DNA from: Cyanobacteria bacterium QS_8_64_29 | Lineage (GTDB): Bacteria > Cyanobacteriota > Cyanobacteriia > Cyanobacteriales > Rubidibacteraceae | Direction: 5' to 3' | Length of the DNA: 64,000 nt | NCBI GenBank assembly: GCA_003022125.1 | Contig: PXQH01000002.1 | Location: forward strand, 56,402 to 120,401 | Part shown: positions 39,026 to 49,468 of the stretch, one piece after another | Position numbering within the stretch: position 1 is the first letter of the stretch | Layout: each line of letters starts with the position of its first letter | Program-made: the position numbers and the translations under genes | Notes under the pieces: model-generated | The model's input: only the letters and a program-made list of their open reading frames with translations | The model's database searches: none | Told to the model about the DNA's origin: nothing

Positions 39026-39421
39026 ATGCTAAAGCAACTCGGATTGACCCTATCGGCGCTTTTGATGGCCCTAGCTGGCTTCGCCCTGTCCGCGCTGCCG
39101 GCCTCGGCGGCAATGTACGAAGTCAAAATGGGCTCGGATACGGGGCAGCTCAAATACGTCCCCGAAACGCTCACCGTCGAACCGGGCGATACGGTCAGCT
39201 TTGTCATGAACCAGATTCCGCCTCACAACGTCGTGTTCGATGCCGGCCAGATTCCCGGCGATAACGCCCTGGCCAGCCAACTATCCGAAGAGCAACTGCT
39301 GTTCTCGCCCGGTGAGAGCTACAAAGTCACTTTCCCAGAGGATGCGCCAGCTGGCGAATACAACTATTACTGCCAACCCCACCGCGGCGCTGGCATGTCG
39401 GGCAAGATTGTCGTGGAATAG
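39026..39421 (+). CDS. petE: Plastocyanin
   Basis: PetE carries electrons from cytochrome b6f to photosystem I, and to cytochrome oxidase in the lumen. The ATG at 39026 has a strong GCGGAGGT upstream and gives a 131-residue precursor with a signal peptide ending Ala-Ser-Ala near residue 28. The type-1 copper ligands are His67 (IPPHNVVF), Cys116 and His119 (YYCQPHRGAGM) and Met124. The mature start AMYEVKMGSDTG fits the family. The gene and psbV share their first 15 coding bases. Confidence 0.96.
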   Translation: MLKQLGLTLSALLMALAGFALSALPASAAMYEVKMGSDTGQLKYVPETLTVEPGDTVSFVMNQIPPHNVVFDAGQIPGDNALASQLSEEQLLFSPGESYKVTFPEDAPAGEYNYYCQPHRGAGMSGKIVVE

Positions 39422-39485
39422 TCCGTTCCCATCGCTCAAGCGAACGATTGCCAGCCCGCCTGCCTGACTTTGGGCGGATTCGCTG

Positions 39486-39512
39486 CCCACTCCTGCGCGA
39501 GTGGGTTTTTTT
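39486..39512 (+). terminator. Rho-independent terminator after petE
   Basis: CCCACTC (39486-39492), a 6-base loop and GAGTGGG (39499-39505) are followed by seven T (39506-39512). It lies 64 bases past the petE stop and closes the psbV-psbV2-petE cluster. Confidence 0.9.
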
Positions 39513-39571
39513 ACGGCGGCGATCACCAGGCAGCGCTTGCCAACTAGCGGCGGAGGCGAGCCTCTTGGACT

Positions 39572-39789
39572 GTGATTCCGCCGCTGTTTTTGTTGCCCTT
39601 CCGCGTGCCTGCGTTTTTCTTTTTGTGGGGATGGTTCCTGCAGCAGGCACTCAACGGCGCAGCCAGCCTGGGAGCGCCCAAGCCGCATCGGCCGGCGGCA
39701 TTGCCTACTGGGCGCACGCTTGCAGCTTTGCCGCCATTTGGGGGGCGCCGTTCGGCCTGTTTGCCTCGCGCCAGGCAGAGCAGTCCTAA
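39572..39789 (+). pseudogene. Rhomboid-protease C-terminal remnant
   Basis: Only about 70 codons remain. FRVPAFFFLWGWFLQQALNG matches the RVPA-x-F...W-FL-QL helix of rhomboid intramembrane proteases, and then, after a one-base shift near 39675, AGGIAYWAHACSFAAIWGAPFG matches the last helices with the catalytic-type histidine. The helix with the GxSG serine is absent; the sequence upstream runs into the petE terminator. The stop codon TAA (39787-39789) abuts the inverted-repeat element. This is a dead fragment. Confidence 0.65.
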
Positions 39790-39891
39790 TACCAATTTGA
39801 GTAGCGGATGCACGCTTGCCAAAGAACATGACTCCCACATTGAGGGAGTTACGGAGACGCAATCTAGTGCACAAGCCACGAGAATTGGTAT
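39789..39891 (-). mobile_element. MITE-like inverted-repeat element, copy 2
   Basis: A 103-base element with ATACCAATT and AATTGGTAT ends. Its reverse complement aligns with copy 1 (22047-22150) over the full length with about ten mismatches and one indel. It sits at the end of the rhomboid remnant and about 95 bases before alaS. Confidence 0.8.
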
Positions 39892-39984
39892 AACGAAGGG
39901 CGCTCGGTTGGAGGCGCTCGTTAGCCGCTTCGGGGATGCCACACTAGAGGCAGTTATTTACTATCGCATCGCCCAGCAACGCCC

Positions 39985-42618
39985 ATGCCTAGCGCGCCCC
40001 CCTATTTGAGCGGTCCCCAAATCCGGCAGACGTTTTTGGATTTTTACGCCCAGCGCGGCCACCAGGTGCTGCCCAGCGCCTCGCTGGTGCCTGAGGATCC
40101 GACCGTCCTGCTGACCATTGCCGGGATGCTGCCGTTCAAGCCCTACTTTTTGGGGCAGCGCACCCCACCGGCGGCGCGCGTGACCACCTCACAAAAGTGC
40201 GTTCGCACCAACGACATTGAGAACGTGGGGCGCACGGCGCGCCACCACACGTTCTTTGAGATGTTGGGCAACTTCAGCTTCGGCGACTACTTCAAAGAGC
40301 ATGCTATCGCCTGGGCTTGGGAGATCTCGACCCAGGCGTACGGCCTACCGCCCGAGCGCCTCATCCCCACTGTCTATCAAGACGACGAGGAGGCGTTTGC
40401 CATCTGGCGTGATCGCGTCGGCGTCCCCGCCGAGCGCATTTTTCGCATGGACGCCGAGGAAAATTTCTGGGCAGCCGGCCCGACCGGGCCCTGCGGTCCC
40501 TGCTCCGAGCTCTACTACGACCTCTATCCCGAGCGCAGCGGCGAGATCGATTTGGAGGACGACTCGCGCTTCATCGAGTTCTACAACCTCGTCTTTATGG
40601 AGTACAACCGCGATGGCGAGGGAACCCTAGAGCCGCTGCAGAGCAAAAACATCGACACGGGCCTGGGCCTAGAGCGGATGGCGCAGATCTTGCAGGGGGT
40701 GTCCAACAACTACGAAACGGATCTGATCTTTCCCATCATCCGCACAACCGCCGAGATAGCCGGCATTGACTACGCGCAAAGCGACGAGCCCACGCGCGTC
40801 TCGCTCAAAGTCATCGGCGACCACGTGCGCGCGCTGATCCACACGATTGCCGATGGCGTCACGGCTTCCAACGTCGGGCGCGGCTACGTCCTGCGCCGCC
40901 TGCTGCGGCGGGTCGTGCGCCACGGGCGCACGGTGGGCATTGAGGGCAGCTTTTTGCCCCAGGTAGCTGAGACCGCCATCTCGCTGGTGGAAGACCACTA
41001 TCCCCACGTCCGCCAGGCTGAGCGCACTATCCAAGCCGAGCTCCAGCGCGAGGAGGAGCGCTTTTTGGCGACGCTGGCGCGCGGCGAGAAGATCCTGGCC
41101 GAGATCCTGGCCGACAATCCCAGCCAAATCTCAGGCCGGGATGCCTTCACGCTCTACGACACCTACGGCTTTCCGCTAGAGCTGACCCAAGAAATTGCGG
41201 CCGAGTCGGGCCTGGCGGTGGACCTCGACGGCTTCGAGCGTGAGATGGAGGCACAGCGGCAGCGATCGCAGGCCGTGCAAGAGACAATCGACCTGACGCA
41301 ACAGGATGCGGTGGCCGAGCTGGCGCAGCAGCTCGAGCCCACCGAGTTCGTGGGCTACAGCCACCACGCCAGCCAGGTGCAGGTAGCTGCCCTGCTAGCC
41401 GAGGGCCAGCGCGTTGGGTCGGCGCAAGCGGGCGAGTCGGTGCAAGTGGTGCTGGATCGAACGCCGTTTTATGCCGAATCGGGCGGGCAAATCGGCGATC
41501 ACGGCTACCTCTGGGGCGAGGATGTCGTGGTGCGCATCGAGGACGTGCAGAAAGCAGGTGACTCGCTCTACCTCCACCTCGGGCGCGTCGAGCGCGGCAC
41601 CCTCCAGCAGGGCATGCCCGCGAGCGCTCAAATCGATCACGCCTGCCGCCGCCGCGCCAAAGCCCACCACACCGCCACCCACCTGCTGCACGCCGCGCTC
41701 AAACAACTCATCGATCCCAGCATTTCCCAAGCGGGGTCGCTGGTGGCCTTCGACCGGCTGCGCTTCGATTTCAACTGCCCCCACGCGCTCTCGCAGCAGG
41801 AGCTGCAGCAGCTCGAGGACCAGATCAATACCTGGATTGCCGAGGCCCATCCCACCCAGGAAGCAGTGCTGCCTTTTGATGAGGCCAAAGCCCAAGGCGC
41901 GATCGCCATGTTCGGCGAAAAATACGGCGATCACGTGCGCGTGATTGATGTGCCTGGCGTCTCAATGGAGCTGTGCGGTGGCACCCACGTCAATAACACC
42001 GCCGAGATTGGGCTGTTCAAAATCACCGCCGAAACGGGCATTTCCTCGAGGGTACGGCGCATCGAGGCGGTTGCCGGACCGGCTGTGCTGGCGTACCTCA
42101 ACGAGCGCGATCGCATCGTGCGGCAGCTGAGCGAGCAGTTCAAGGCGCAGCCCGAGGCCATTCCGCAGCGCGTGAGCGAGCTGCAAGCCGAGCTCAAAAG
42201 CAGTCAGAAAGCGATCGCCTCGCTCAAGCAGGAGTTGGCCGTTGCCCGCTCGGAGGGCTTGCTGTCCCAAGCCGAAACGGTAGGGGATGCCAAACTCCTG
42301 GTGACCGAAATGGAAGGGGCCGATCCGGATGCGCTCAAAAGTGCTGCCGAGCGCCTGCAGCACAAACTGGGTGAGAGTGCCGTCGTTTTGGGCTCGGTCC
42401 CAGAAGCAGGCAAAGTGAGCTTGGTTGCTGCCTTTAGCCCCGGCCTGAACGAGCGCGGCTTGCAGGCGGGTCAGTTCATTGGTGGTATCGCCCAGATTTG
42501 CGGCGGCGGCGGCGGCGGCCGGCCCCACTTGGCGCAAGCCGGCGGGCGCGACCCCAGCCAGCTATCGGCAGCCCTGCAGCGCGCCCGCGAGCGACTGCAC
42601 GCGGAACTGGCTGCCTAA
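39985..42618 (+). CDS. alaS: Alanyl-tRNA synthetase
   Basis: AlaS charges tRNA-Ala. The 877-residue class II enzyme is full length: the catalytic core begins [19 protein letters not shown] and holds [15 protein letters not shown] and [14 protein letters not shown]; the editing domain has [12 protein letters not shown] (from about residue 561) and CGGTHV (from about 664) for zinc and deacylation; a coiled coil follows, and the C-terminal C-Ala domain includes a run of glycines before RPHLAQAGG. The ATG at 39985 matches the family start. Confidence 0.97.
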   Translation: MPSAPPYLSGPQIRQTFLDFYAQRGHQVLPSASLVPEDPTVLLTIAGMLPFKPYFLGQRTPPAARVTTSQKCVRTNDIENVGRTARHHTFFEMLGNFSFGDYFKEHAIAWAWEISTQAYGLPPERLIPTVYQDDEEAFAIWRDRVGVPAERIFRMDAEENFWAAGPTGPCGPCSELYYDLYPERSGEIDLEDDSRFIEFYNLVFMEYNRDGEGTLEPLQSKNIDTGLGLERMAQILQGVSNNYETDLIFPIIRTTAEIAGIDYAQSDEPTRVSLKVIGDHVRALIHTIADGVTASNVGRGYVLRRLLRRVVRHGRTVGIEGSFLPQVAETAISLVEDHYPHVRQAERTIQAELQREEERFLATLARGEKILAEILADNPSQISGRDAFTLYDTYGFPLELTQEIAAESGLAVDLDGFEREMEAQRQRSQAVQETIDLTQQDAVAELAQQLEPTEFVGYSHHASQVQVAALLAEGQRVGSAQAGESVQVVLDRTPFYAESGGQIGDHGYLWGEDVVVRIEDVQKAGDSLYLHLGRVERGTLQQGMPASAQIDHACRRRAKAHHTATHLLHAALKQLIDPSISQAGSLVAFDRLRFDFNCPHALSQQELQQLEDQINTWIAEAHPTQEAVLPFDEAKAQGAIAMFGEKYGDHVRVIDVPGVSMELCGGTHVNNTAEIGLFKITAETGISSRVRRIEAVAGPAVLAYLNERDRIVRQLSEQFKAQPEAIPQRVSELQAELKSSQKAIASLKQELAVARSEGLLSQAETVGDAKLLVTEMEGADPDALKSAAERLQHKLGESAVVLGSVPEAGKVSLVAAFSPGLNERGLQAGQFIGGIAQICGGGGGGRPHLAQAGGRDPSQLSAALQRARERLHAELAA

Positions 42619-42648
42619 CACTAGGGGCCAATCGGGGTAGCCTGCCTG

Positions 42649-42676
42649 TTTGAGCGGCCCAGATCGTCGCTAAAAT
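42649..42676 (+). promoter_or_regulatory. Candidate promoter of the BCCT transporter gene
   Basis: TTTGAG (42649-42654), 16 bases and TAAAAT (42671-42676) lie in the 190-base gap between alaS and the transporter gene. The match is by eye only. Confidence 0.3.
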
Positions 42677-42807
42677 GGGCGTCAGTTTGGCCGGTGCGCC
42701 TCGGCCGCTGGCCAACAGCTTGGACCGGGTTACGGTTCTCGCCGCTACCGGTCGCCTTGCTTGTCTCGCGCCATTGGGGTCGTTGAGGATGCCAAGGAGG
42801 AGCCGCC

Positions 42808-44487
42808 ATGGCAACGAATGAGGCGGATCGCAACCGCCGGATCGAGCGCACGCCGGGCGACACCAACATCCAGAAGTTTGGTTTCGACCTGCAACCCTGG
42901 GTAGCCTTCGTTGCAGGCGGCCTGATCTTGGCCTTTATTGTCCTGACGTTGCTTTTCCAGCCGGAGGCCAAGGCTGCCTTTGAACGGATGCAGGAAGCCA
43001 TCGCCACGGTGGGTGGCTGGTGGTACATCCTGGTCGTCAACGTATTTATTGGCGTTCTGATCGTATTTGCCTTTGGCCAATTCGGGCGCCTGCGCCTGGG
43101 CGGCCCAGGCGCTCAGCCCGAGTTCTCCCGCTTTGCCTGGTTCGCCATGCTGCTGAGTGCAGGTATGGGCATCGGATTGATGTTTTGGAGCGTGGCCGAG
43201 CCCATCTTTCACTTTGGTAGCCCACCAGCTTTTTCTGGATTGGAGGGCAACAATCCGCCCTCCGCCGAGATGGCCATGACGGTGACGTACTTTCACTGGG
43301 GTCTCCACGCTTGGGGCATTTACGCACTGGTAGCGCTGGCACTGGCCTTTTTTGCCTTCAACCGGGGGCTGCCGCTGAGCATGCGCTCGGTGTTCTATCC
43401 AGTGCTGGGCGAGCGCATCTATGACGGTCCCGGTCACGCCATCGACATCCTGGCAGTAGTTGCCACCCTATTTGGCCTGGCGACCTCACTCGGCTTTGGT
43501 GTCAAGCAGGTCAATGCCGGTGTTAGCGAGCTCATCCCGGCGGTTCCCAACGAGACTTGGGTTCAGGTTTTGTTCATCGCCATCATTACCGGCTGCGCGA
43601 CGCTATCGGTTGTCTCGGGATTACAAGGTGGCATTCGGCGCTTAAGCGAGCTCAACTTGCGCGTAGCGGCCCTTTTGATGGTGCTGGTGTTGTTGGTTGG
43701 GCCGACCCTGTTCATTCTCAATAGCTTCGTACAGAGTCTGGGGCAGTATGCTGCCAACCTACCTGTTTTGAGCTTTTGGACCGAGAGCTATTCCGGGACT
43801 AACTGGCAGCACAGCTGGACCGTCTTTTACTGGGGTTGGTGGATCTCCTGGTCGCCGTTTGTGGGTACCTTTATTGCCCGCGTTTCCATGGGCCGAACGG
43901 TACGCGAGTTCGTTTTGGGCGTACTGATCGTCCCCTCGCTGCTGTCGTTTTTGTGGCTCTCAGTCTTTGGCGGATCGGCGCTGTTTCAGGAACTCGGTGG
44001 CTTAGTCGATCTGCAAGCCGCCGTCAGCGAGGGGCCGGAGGTGGCCATGTTCCGCTCGCTGGCAGGCGCTCCTCTCGACTCGCTTTGGGGACTGCCCATT
44101 GCCTGGCTGACCTCGCTAGTGGCCATTTTCTTGGTCGTCATTTTCTTTGTGACTTCCTCTGACTCGGGGTCGCTGGTGGTGGACCACCTCACCTCGGGCG
44201 GCAAGCTCGATCCACCTATTCCGCAGCGTGTTTTTTGGGCAGTCCTGGAAGGCGTTGTAGCAGCCGTCTTGCTTATTGGCGGCGGCGAGCAAGGCCTGAC
44301 GGCCCTGCAAACGGCGGCCATTACAACGGGCTTGCCCTTCTCAGTCGTGCTGCTGCTAATGTGCTTTAGCCTCAATCGCGGCCTGAATGCCGAGTACGCC
44401 GAGCTTGAAGCATCGCGCTTGCAAGGCAGCGAAGCGCCGAGCGGGCCGCAGCGCGCCCCCTCGACAGCGCAAGCTTACCGCGAGTAA
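42808..44487 (+). CDS. BCCT family betaine/choline/carnitine transporter
   Basis: This 559-residue, 12-helix symporter should import a quaternary-ammonium compatible solute such as glycine betaine. The family signatures are MGIGLMFWSVAEPIFHF and WTVFYWGWWISWSPFVG, followed by GRTVREFVLGVL. The segments match BetP/OpuD-like carriers; cation use (Na+ or H+) cannot be told for certain. AAGGAGGAG precedes the ATG at 42808. A tandem universal stress gene follows after 35 bases, which suggests a joint stress response. Confidence 0.92.
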   Translation: MATNEADRNRRIERTPGDTNIQKFGFDLQPWVAFVAGGLILAFIVLTLLFQPEAKAAFERMQEAIATVGGWWYILVVNVFIGVLIVFAFGQFGRLRLGGPGAQPEFSRFAWFAMLLSAGMGIGLMFWSVAEPIFHFGSPPAFSGLEGNNPPSAEMAMTVTYFHWGLHAWGIYALVALALAFFAFNRGLPLSMRSVFYPVLGERIYDGPGHAIDILAVVATLFGLATSLGFGVKQVNAGVSELIPAVPNETWVQVLFIAIITGCATLSVVSGLQGGIRRLSELNLRVAALLMVLVLLVGPTLFILNSFVQSLGQYAANLPVLSFWTESYSGTNWQHSWTVFYWGWWISWSPFVGTFIARVSMGRTVREFVLGVLIVPSLLSFLWLSVFGGSALFQELGGLVDLQAAVSEGPEVAMFRSLAGAPLDSLWGLPIAWLTSLVAIFLVVIFFVTSSDSGSLVVDHLTSGGKLDPPIPQRVFWAVLEGVVAAVLLIGGGEQGLTALQTAAITTGLPFSVVLLLMCFSLNRGLNAEYAELEASRLQGSEAPSGPQRAPSTAQAYRE

Positions 44488-44522
44488 GGGCGGCGACCTG
44501 TCCTATAGCCGAGAGGCCGGGC

Positions 44523-45458
44523 ATGTACGGCAAAATCCTGGTTCCGCTGGATGAATCCCAACGATCCGAGGCCATCCTGCCCCATGCTGAGAACCTAGCG
44601 CGGCATGGCGAGACGCAGCTGGTGCTGGCTAGCGTCGTCGAGCCGCAAGCGCGCAGTACCATCATCGACCTCAACCGGGAAAAAGAGGTCCGCTTCCAGC
44701 CCCGGCGCATCGAGCAGACCGAGCGCTATCTCACGGGGTGGCGGAATCGGCTGCGCGATCGCAGTATCGCCAGCGACATCTTGGTGCTGAGCGGCACTGC
44801 CACCGACGGCATCCTGCACGCTGTCGAGCAGCTCCAGCCCGATTTGCTCGCCATGTGCAGCCACGGCCGGACTGGGCTGGCTCGGGCGTTTCACGGCAGC
44901 GTGGCTGCTGGGGTCTTCAACCGCGTCCAGTGCCCGCTGCTGCTAGTGCGCGCGCAAACTGAGGTGCGGCAGGCCAGCAACGACCGCATCTTGGTTGCGT
45001 TGGATGGATCCCAGCGAGCTGAGGCCATTTTGCCCCACGCTCAGGAAGTTGCGCGTCGCTACGGGGCCCAACTAACGCTGCTGCGCGTGCTGCGCACCAA
45101 CTACCAGACGGCTGCCGAGATTGGGCTGGACGAGCCGTTTGAGGAAACCGCCACGGCCAACGACCTGTTCGATCGAGTCGGCGGCCACCAAGAGGCCGAG
45201 CGCGTCCGAGACGCCCAACACTACTTGCGCAGCTGGCACGATACTCTGCGCGAGCGCGGGTTTGCTGCAGAGGCGCGCTTGCTCTTCGGCCAACCCATCG
45301 AGGCAATTGCGGCGGTGGCCGACAGCATCGACGCGGATTTGATTGCCATGACCAGCCACGGGCAAAGCGGCTGGACGCAGGCATTCTACGGCAGCGTTGC
45401 GTCGGGAACGCTCCACCGCACGGCGCGACCGCTACTGCTGGTGCGGGCGGATGGGTAA
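44523..45458 (+). CDS. Tandem universal stress protein
   Basis: The 311-residue protein is two USP domains in a row. The first begins MYGKILVPLDESQRSEAILPHAE and ends CSHGRTGLARAFHGSVAAGV plus CPLLLVRA; the second begins RILVALDGSQRAEAILPHAQ and ends TSHGQSGWTQAFYGSVASGT plus RPLLLVRA. Both halves keep the G-x2-G-x9-G-S/T nucleotide-binding pattern in approximate form. Its exact role is unknown; it sits behind a compatible-solute transporter. Confidence 0.9.
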   Translation: MYGKILVPLDESQRSEAILPHAENLARHGETQLVLASVVEPQARSTIIDLNREKEVRFQPRRIEQTERYLTGWRNRLRDRSIASDILVLSGTATDGILHAVEQLQPDLLAMCSHGRTGLARAFHGSVAAGVFNRVQCPLLLVRAQTEVRQASNDRILVALDGSQRAEAILPHAQEVARRYGAQLTLLRVLRTNYQTAAEIGLDEPFEETATANDLFDRVGGHQEAERVRDAQHYLRSWHDTLRERGFAAEARLLFGQPIEAIAAVADSIDADLIAMTSHGQSGWTQAFYGSVASGTLHRTARPLLLVRADG

Positions 45459-45486
45459 AGCACCGACCGGGTTGGGATAAGCGAGC

Positions 45487-47562
45487 TTAGGGGTTGCCAT
45501 CGCGGCGCTCGACCGCTGCAATTTGCCAGCGTCCGTCTTGGCGGACCAGCGAATAGCGCAGCGCGAGCGTGCTGTCGTAGCTGCTCTCCGGCGACGGCGC
45601 GCCCTGTCGGTAAGTTTGGGCGCGCTCGCGGACGGTCGCTTCCACCTGGGCACTCTCCTCCGAGCGCTCGCTAACGCTCACCGATTCGATTGCATGCTCG
45701 AAGCGTTGGTAGCGATCGCGGCGCTGCAGCGCTCGGGCGCTGGCCTGGCGCTTCGACAGCATGGGATCGCTCAGCACTTGCTCCAACTGCCCGATCTGGT
45801 GTTCGGGGCCCATGGCTTGGGCTTTGGCCTGGAGCCAGTCGCGAATGGCCTGGCGCGCTTGCGAGGCTTGCAGCGACGGTGAGGCGGGCGGCACCTCCAC
45901 AGTGGGCCGATCTAAGCGCAGGACCAGGGCTTCCCCAGCTGGCGCAGTGGGCGAGCTGGCACTGCGATCCCCTAGGTTTTGAAAAGCCCGAACTGTGGCA
46001 TAGCTAGCCGTTGCAATGCCGGCAACGCCCAGCCCTGCCAGTAGCAGAAGCCGCCCCCGACGAAAGCGCAAGCGCTGCTGCGACGGATGCAGTTGGCGGC
46101 TATCGCCGGGTGGCCCCGTGGCAGGTGCGGCGCGCTCGTGGCTACTGCCAGCTGACGCTGGCACTGGCTCGGTCGCAACGGCCGTTGCGGTGGCGGATGG
46201 CACGGCTCGGTCTGGCTCGGTGTGGGCGCTGCCTGCCTGGGCGCCGCCTGCCCAAAACTGAGCCTCGACTGGTCCGTAAGGTCGCTCGTCGCTGAACTGT
46301 TGCTGCTCGAGCTCCCACTGGACGCGCTCGTCGGCAAAGTAGTCTTTGAGCGAAGCTGCTTGCTGGGCCAGATCCTGGAAGTGGGGAAAAACCTGGGTGC
46401 GCAACCAAGACTCGCTGTAGGCGCAAAGGCCGGGCAACCAATCGGGCGCCCCGACCGAGTTGCGGCGGATTTCGCGCGCAACGTCCGGATCGGCAATTTG
46501 CTCAGCCGCTTGGTGGGCGCGATCGGTTTGGCCCAGCAACAAGGCACAAACCGCCTGCTCGAGGCCAACCTCCTGCTCGCGCTCCCAGCGCGCCAGCAGC
46601 GTTTGAGCGCCCGCGATCGCGCCCAGTTGGCGGTAGGCAAAGCCGCGCGCAATCTGCGCGCGAGCAGCCAGGTACGCGGCGGTTGCCGAGGGGCGCTGCG
46701 CTTCGGCATCGAACAAAGTCTGCTGCTGGGCGGCTGTCAGGTAAGGGCGCAGCTGCTGAACGAACAGCAAAAAGGCATCAGCATCCAGCCCAGAGCCATC
46801 TCGATCGCTCCCTTCGATACCGCCGCGCGCTTCCAGCATCTCGCGCAAAAGCTGCAATCCCTGATGCTTGCGCCACGACCCCTCGCCCGATTGCGAGACG
46901 GCCTCCAAAATGCGGTAGGGGCGCAGTTTGGCCAAATCGGCAGCGATTGCCTGTTTGAGATCCCCAAACAGCCCTTCTCGGGTGAGCAAGTCCCAGCCTT
47001 GTTGGCCCAGCCTCGCCGCGCGTTCGTATTGGCCCTGGCGCCACGACTCGCGGCTGCTTTCTAAATAAGCGACGGCCAGCACGCGGACCAGATCGCCCCG
47101 CTCGGAGGCGGTTTCCCAGCCAGCTGCCTCGGTGCTAGGGTAGTAGCGATCGCGAAAGCGAGACTCGGCGATACCGCGAGCGCGCTCGCACTCGCCCAAC
47201 TCCTGCAAAATGAGCAGTGCGCCCACAACCCGATCGTCGCGAACCTCGATCCAAGGAGTGGCTGCATCCTCGCTGCCATGGCTCTGCCAGGAAGGGCGCT
47301 CCGTTTGGGGCAGCTGGATGGGTGCGGACTCGCGCTCGGGCGGCGGGGACAAAAAATGGGCATCGTATTCGGCCCGCCGTTCGGGATCGCACAAGATATC
47401 GCGCGCCACGGCCAATAGTTGCTGTCGCGCTTCTAGCGCCGTGGCGCTGTATGCCTGGCGAGGCTGTTGCTGGATGCGATCTTGGTAAGCCCGTTCGATC
47501 TCATCAGCCGTTGCCTGAATGGGAACCCCCAGAATCTGGTAGTAGTCGAGTGGAATTCGCAC
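45487..47562 (-). CDS. ftn2: Cell division protein Ftn2/ZipN (ARC6-like)
   Basis: Ftn2 tethers the FtsZ ring to the membrane in cyanobacteria; ARC6 is the plastid counterpart. The 691-residue protein has an N-terminal J-like domain, PLDYYQILGVPIQATADEIERAY, without the HPD motif expected of a chaperone partner. A long helical repeat region follows, then a Pro/Ala/Ser linker, one membrane segment (about 500-520, LLLLAGLGVAGIATASY) and the C-terminal IMS/DUF4101 domain with AIRDWLQAKAQAMGPEHQI and the YSLVRQDGRWQIAAVE end. The layout fits ARC6/Ftn2 well. Confidence 0.88.
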   Translation of the reverse strand: MRIPLDYYQILGVPIQATADEIERAYQDRIQQQPRQAYSATALEARQQLLAVARDILCDPERRAEYDAHFLSPPPERESAPIQLPQTERPSWQSHGSEDAATPWIEVRDDRVVGALLILQELGECERARGIAESRFRDRYYPSTEAAGWETASERGDLVRVLAVAYLESSRESWRQGQYERAARLGQQGWDLLTREGLFGDLKQAIAADLAKLRPYRILEAVSQSGEGSWRKHQGLQLLREMLEARGGIEGSDRDGSGLDADAFLLFVQQLRPYLTAAQQQTLFDAEAQRPSATAAYLAARAQIARGFAYRQLGAIAGAQTLLARWEREQEVGLEQAVCALLLGQTDRAHQAAEQIADPDVAREIRRNSVGAPDWLPGLCAYSESWLRTQVFPHFQDLAQQAASLKDYFADERVQWELEQQQFSDERPYGPVEAQFWAGGAQAGSAHTEPDRAVPSATATAVATEPVPASAGSSHERAAPATGPPGDSRQLHPSQQRLRFRRGRLLLLAGLGVAGIATASYATVRAFQNLGDRSASSPTAPAGEALVLRLDRPTVEVPPASPSLQASQARQAIRDWLQAKAQAMGPEHQIGQLEQVLSDPMLSKRQASARALQRRDRYQRFEHAIESVSVSERSEESAQVEATVRERAQTYRQGAPSPESSYDSTLALRYSLVRQDGRWQIAAVERRDGNP

Positions 47563-47774
47563 GATATGCTTCCCGCACGCTTCGCGAGCGAACTGAACGG
47601 GTTACCCCTAGAGGCCGCCTGGCTCGAGGCGCGGGCTCAGCCAGCCGCTAGCCTCAATGCCAAAGTCTAGCTCAAGCTCGCCCCCTTGCAACGGTCTGGC
47701 GTCCTGCGAGCGAGTGCCGCTGCCGCTTTGGGCTTGACCCGCCACCGCGTTTTGCCGTCAGCACCAACCACCCT

Positions 47775-48809
47775 ATGGTTTCGGAACGGACCTTACCCAA
47801 ATTCCACGACACGCCGCCCCAAATCACCAAAGCGCAAGGCCTGCAGCTCTACGAAGACATGAGCCTAGGCCGCGCGTTCGAAGACAAATGCGCCGAGATG
47901 TACTATCGCGGCAGAATGTTTGGCTTCGTTCACCTCTATAACGGCCAGGAAGCGGTCTCGACTGGCGTCATTCAAGCCCTGCGCCGGGGAGAGGATTTCG
48001 TTGCCAGTACCTATCGCGATCACGTCCATGCCCTAAGCTGCGGCATCTCGCCCCAAACCATCATGGCCGAGCTGTTTGGCAAAGAAACCGGCTGCAGTCG
48101 GGGGCGCGGCGGCTCGATGCACTTGTTCTCTCACACTCATCGCCTGTTGGGCGGCTACGCTTTTGTTGCCGAAGGGATTCCGGTGGCAACCGGCGCAGCC
48201 TTCCAAGCCCAATACCGGCAGCAAGTCTTCCAACAGGCAGACGCCGATTGGGTCGTGGCTTGCTTTTTGGGCGATGGGGCCACCAACAACGGGCAGTTTT
48301 TCGAGTGCCTCAACATGGCCTCGCTCTGGAACCTGCCCATTGTCTATGTGGTGGAGAACAACCAATGGGCAATCGGCATGGCGCACGAGCGGGCGGCGGC
48401 CCAGCCCGAGATTTACAAAAAAGCCCACGCCTTCAATATGCCCGGTGTCGAGGTCGATGGCATGGACGTTTTGGCCGTTCGCTCGGCCGCGCAGGAAGCG
48501 ATCGAGCGCGCTCGCAGCGGTAACGGACCGACGCTAATCGAAACGCTCACCTACCGGTTCCGCGGGCACTCGCTCGCCGATCCCGATGAGCTGCGCTCGG
48601 ACGAAGAAAAGCAGCAATGGCTGACGCGCGACCCGCTCAAGCGGTTTGCCGCTCACCTAACCGAGCGGAACTTGGTCGATCGCGAGGAGCTGCAGGCCAT
48701 CGACGAAAAAGTCGAGCGGCAAGTCGAAGAAGCGGTCGAGTTTGCCGAGAACAGCCCTGAACCGGATCCCAGCGAGCTCTACCGCTACATCGAGGCTGAC
48801 AGCGACTAG
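47775..48809 (+). CDS. pdhA: Pyruvate dehydrogenase E1 component, alpha subunit
   Basis: PdhA forms with PdhB the thiamine-diphosphate E1 enzyme that decarboxylates pyruvate to acetyl-CoA. The 344-residue protein shows [31 protein letters not shown], the GGSMHLF block and the thiamine motif [18 protein letters not shown] to [19 protein letters not shown] with the phosphorylation-loop-like Ser is near residue 275. It overlaps the convergent DUF1815 gene by 4 bases. Confidence 0.95.
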   Translation: MVSERTLPKFHDTPPQITKAQGLQLYEDMSLGRAFEDKCAEMYYRGRMFGFVHLYNGQEAVSTGVIQALRRGEDFVASTYRDHVHALSCGISPQTIMAELFGKETGCSRGRGGSMHLFSHTHRLLGGYAFVAEGIPVATGAAFQAQYRQQVFQQADADWVVACFLGDGATNNGQFFECLNMASLWNLPIVYVVENNQWAIGMAHERAAAQPEIYKKAHAFNMPGVEVDGMDVLAVRSAAQEAIERARSGNGPTLIETLTYRFRGHSLADPDELRSDEEKQQWLTRDPLKRFAAHLTERNLVDREELQAIDEKVERQVEEAVEFAENSPEPDPSELYRYIEADSD

Positions 48810-49222
48810 GGGGTCCCCTCCTCGCTGGCCGTTGTGCCGGCGGCCTGCGAGGGGGGAGTAACGCCGGCATTGGGGGCAATCGCTTGGCTGGCACGCTCGT
48901 TGGGATCGGCGGAGGGCTCGAGCGAGTACTTGACCAGATCGGCCAGATCTTGCAGTTGCCCGATGGCTTCGGCCCCCTCCAGCTTCATCAGCTCGTGATC
49001 GTCGCGCATCTCGGTCCAGGTGATACCGTAATCGGACACCAGGAAGCGGATGAGGTGATTGTCATCCAGGCTCACCATAAAGGAGGCGCTGCTCATTTCA
49101 TTGCCGCAGGTGTAGCAAGACGCCAAGTAGCCGCGCTTTTCCAAAACAATCGCGAGCGCCTGGAGGTTCATGACCAAATCGCGCACGAACTGGCGGTGCT
49201 GCTGGGCGAGCCGTACGAACAC
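48806..49222 (-). CDS. DUF1815 family protein
   Basis: The 138-residue protein begins [21 protein letters not shown] and contains a CYTCGNEM motif, followed by [16 protein letters not shown]. This is the cyanobacteria-specific DUF1815 family, of unknown function. The Ala/Pro/Ser tail after residue 105 is variable. It is convergent with pdhA. Confidence 0.82.
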   Translation of the reverse strand: MFVRLAQQHRQFVRDLVMNLQALAIVLEKRGYLASCYTCGNEMSSASFMVSLDDNHLIRFLVSDYGITWTEMRDDHELMKLEGAEAIGQLQDLADLVKYSLEPSADPNERASQAIAPNAGVTPPSQAAGTTASEEGTP

Positions 49223-49468
49223 TGCGATTCCTCCAAAGCCATCACGCGGTATTGCTTGTCAGGCGACTGCGCCAGCTCAAGCAGCGATACGATCCTAGCT
49301 TAGCTCGCCAGCGGCGGGGCGTCCAGCAACTGCCCCGGGAGTGGTGGCATCCCGCTAGCAGCAGCGTTGGCTGCAATGGCACCACCTCCGCGCGCTTTCG
49401 GCTAAGATGAAACGGATGGAGGACTGTAAGATGGCACCCGTTAGGTGGGTCTGCCTGAGGAACGTATT

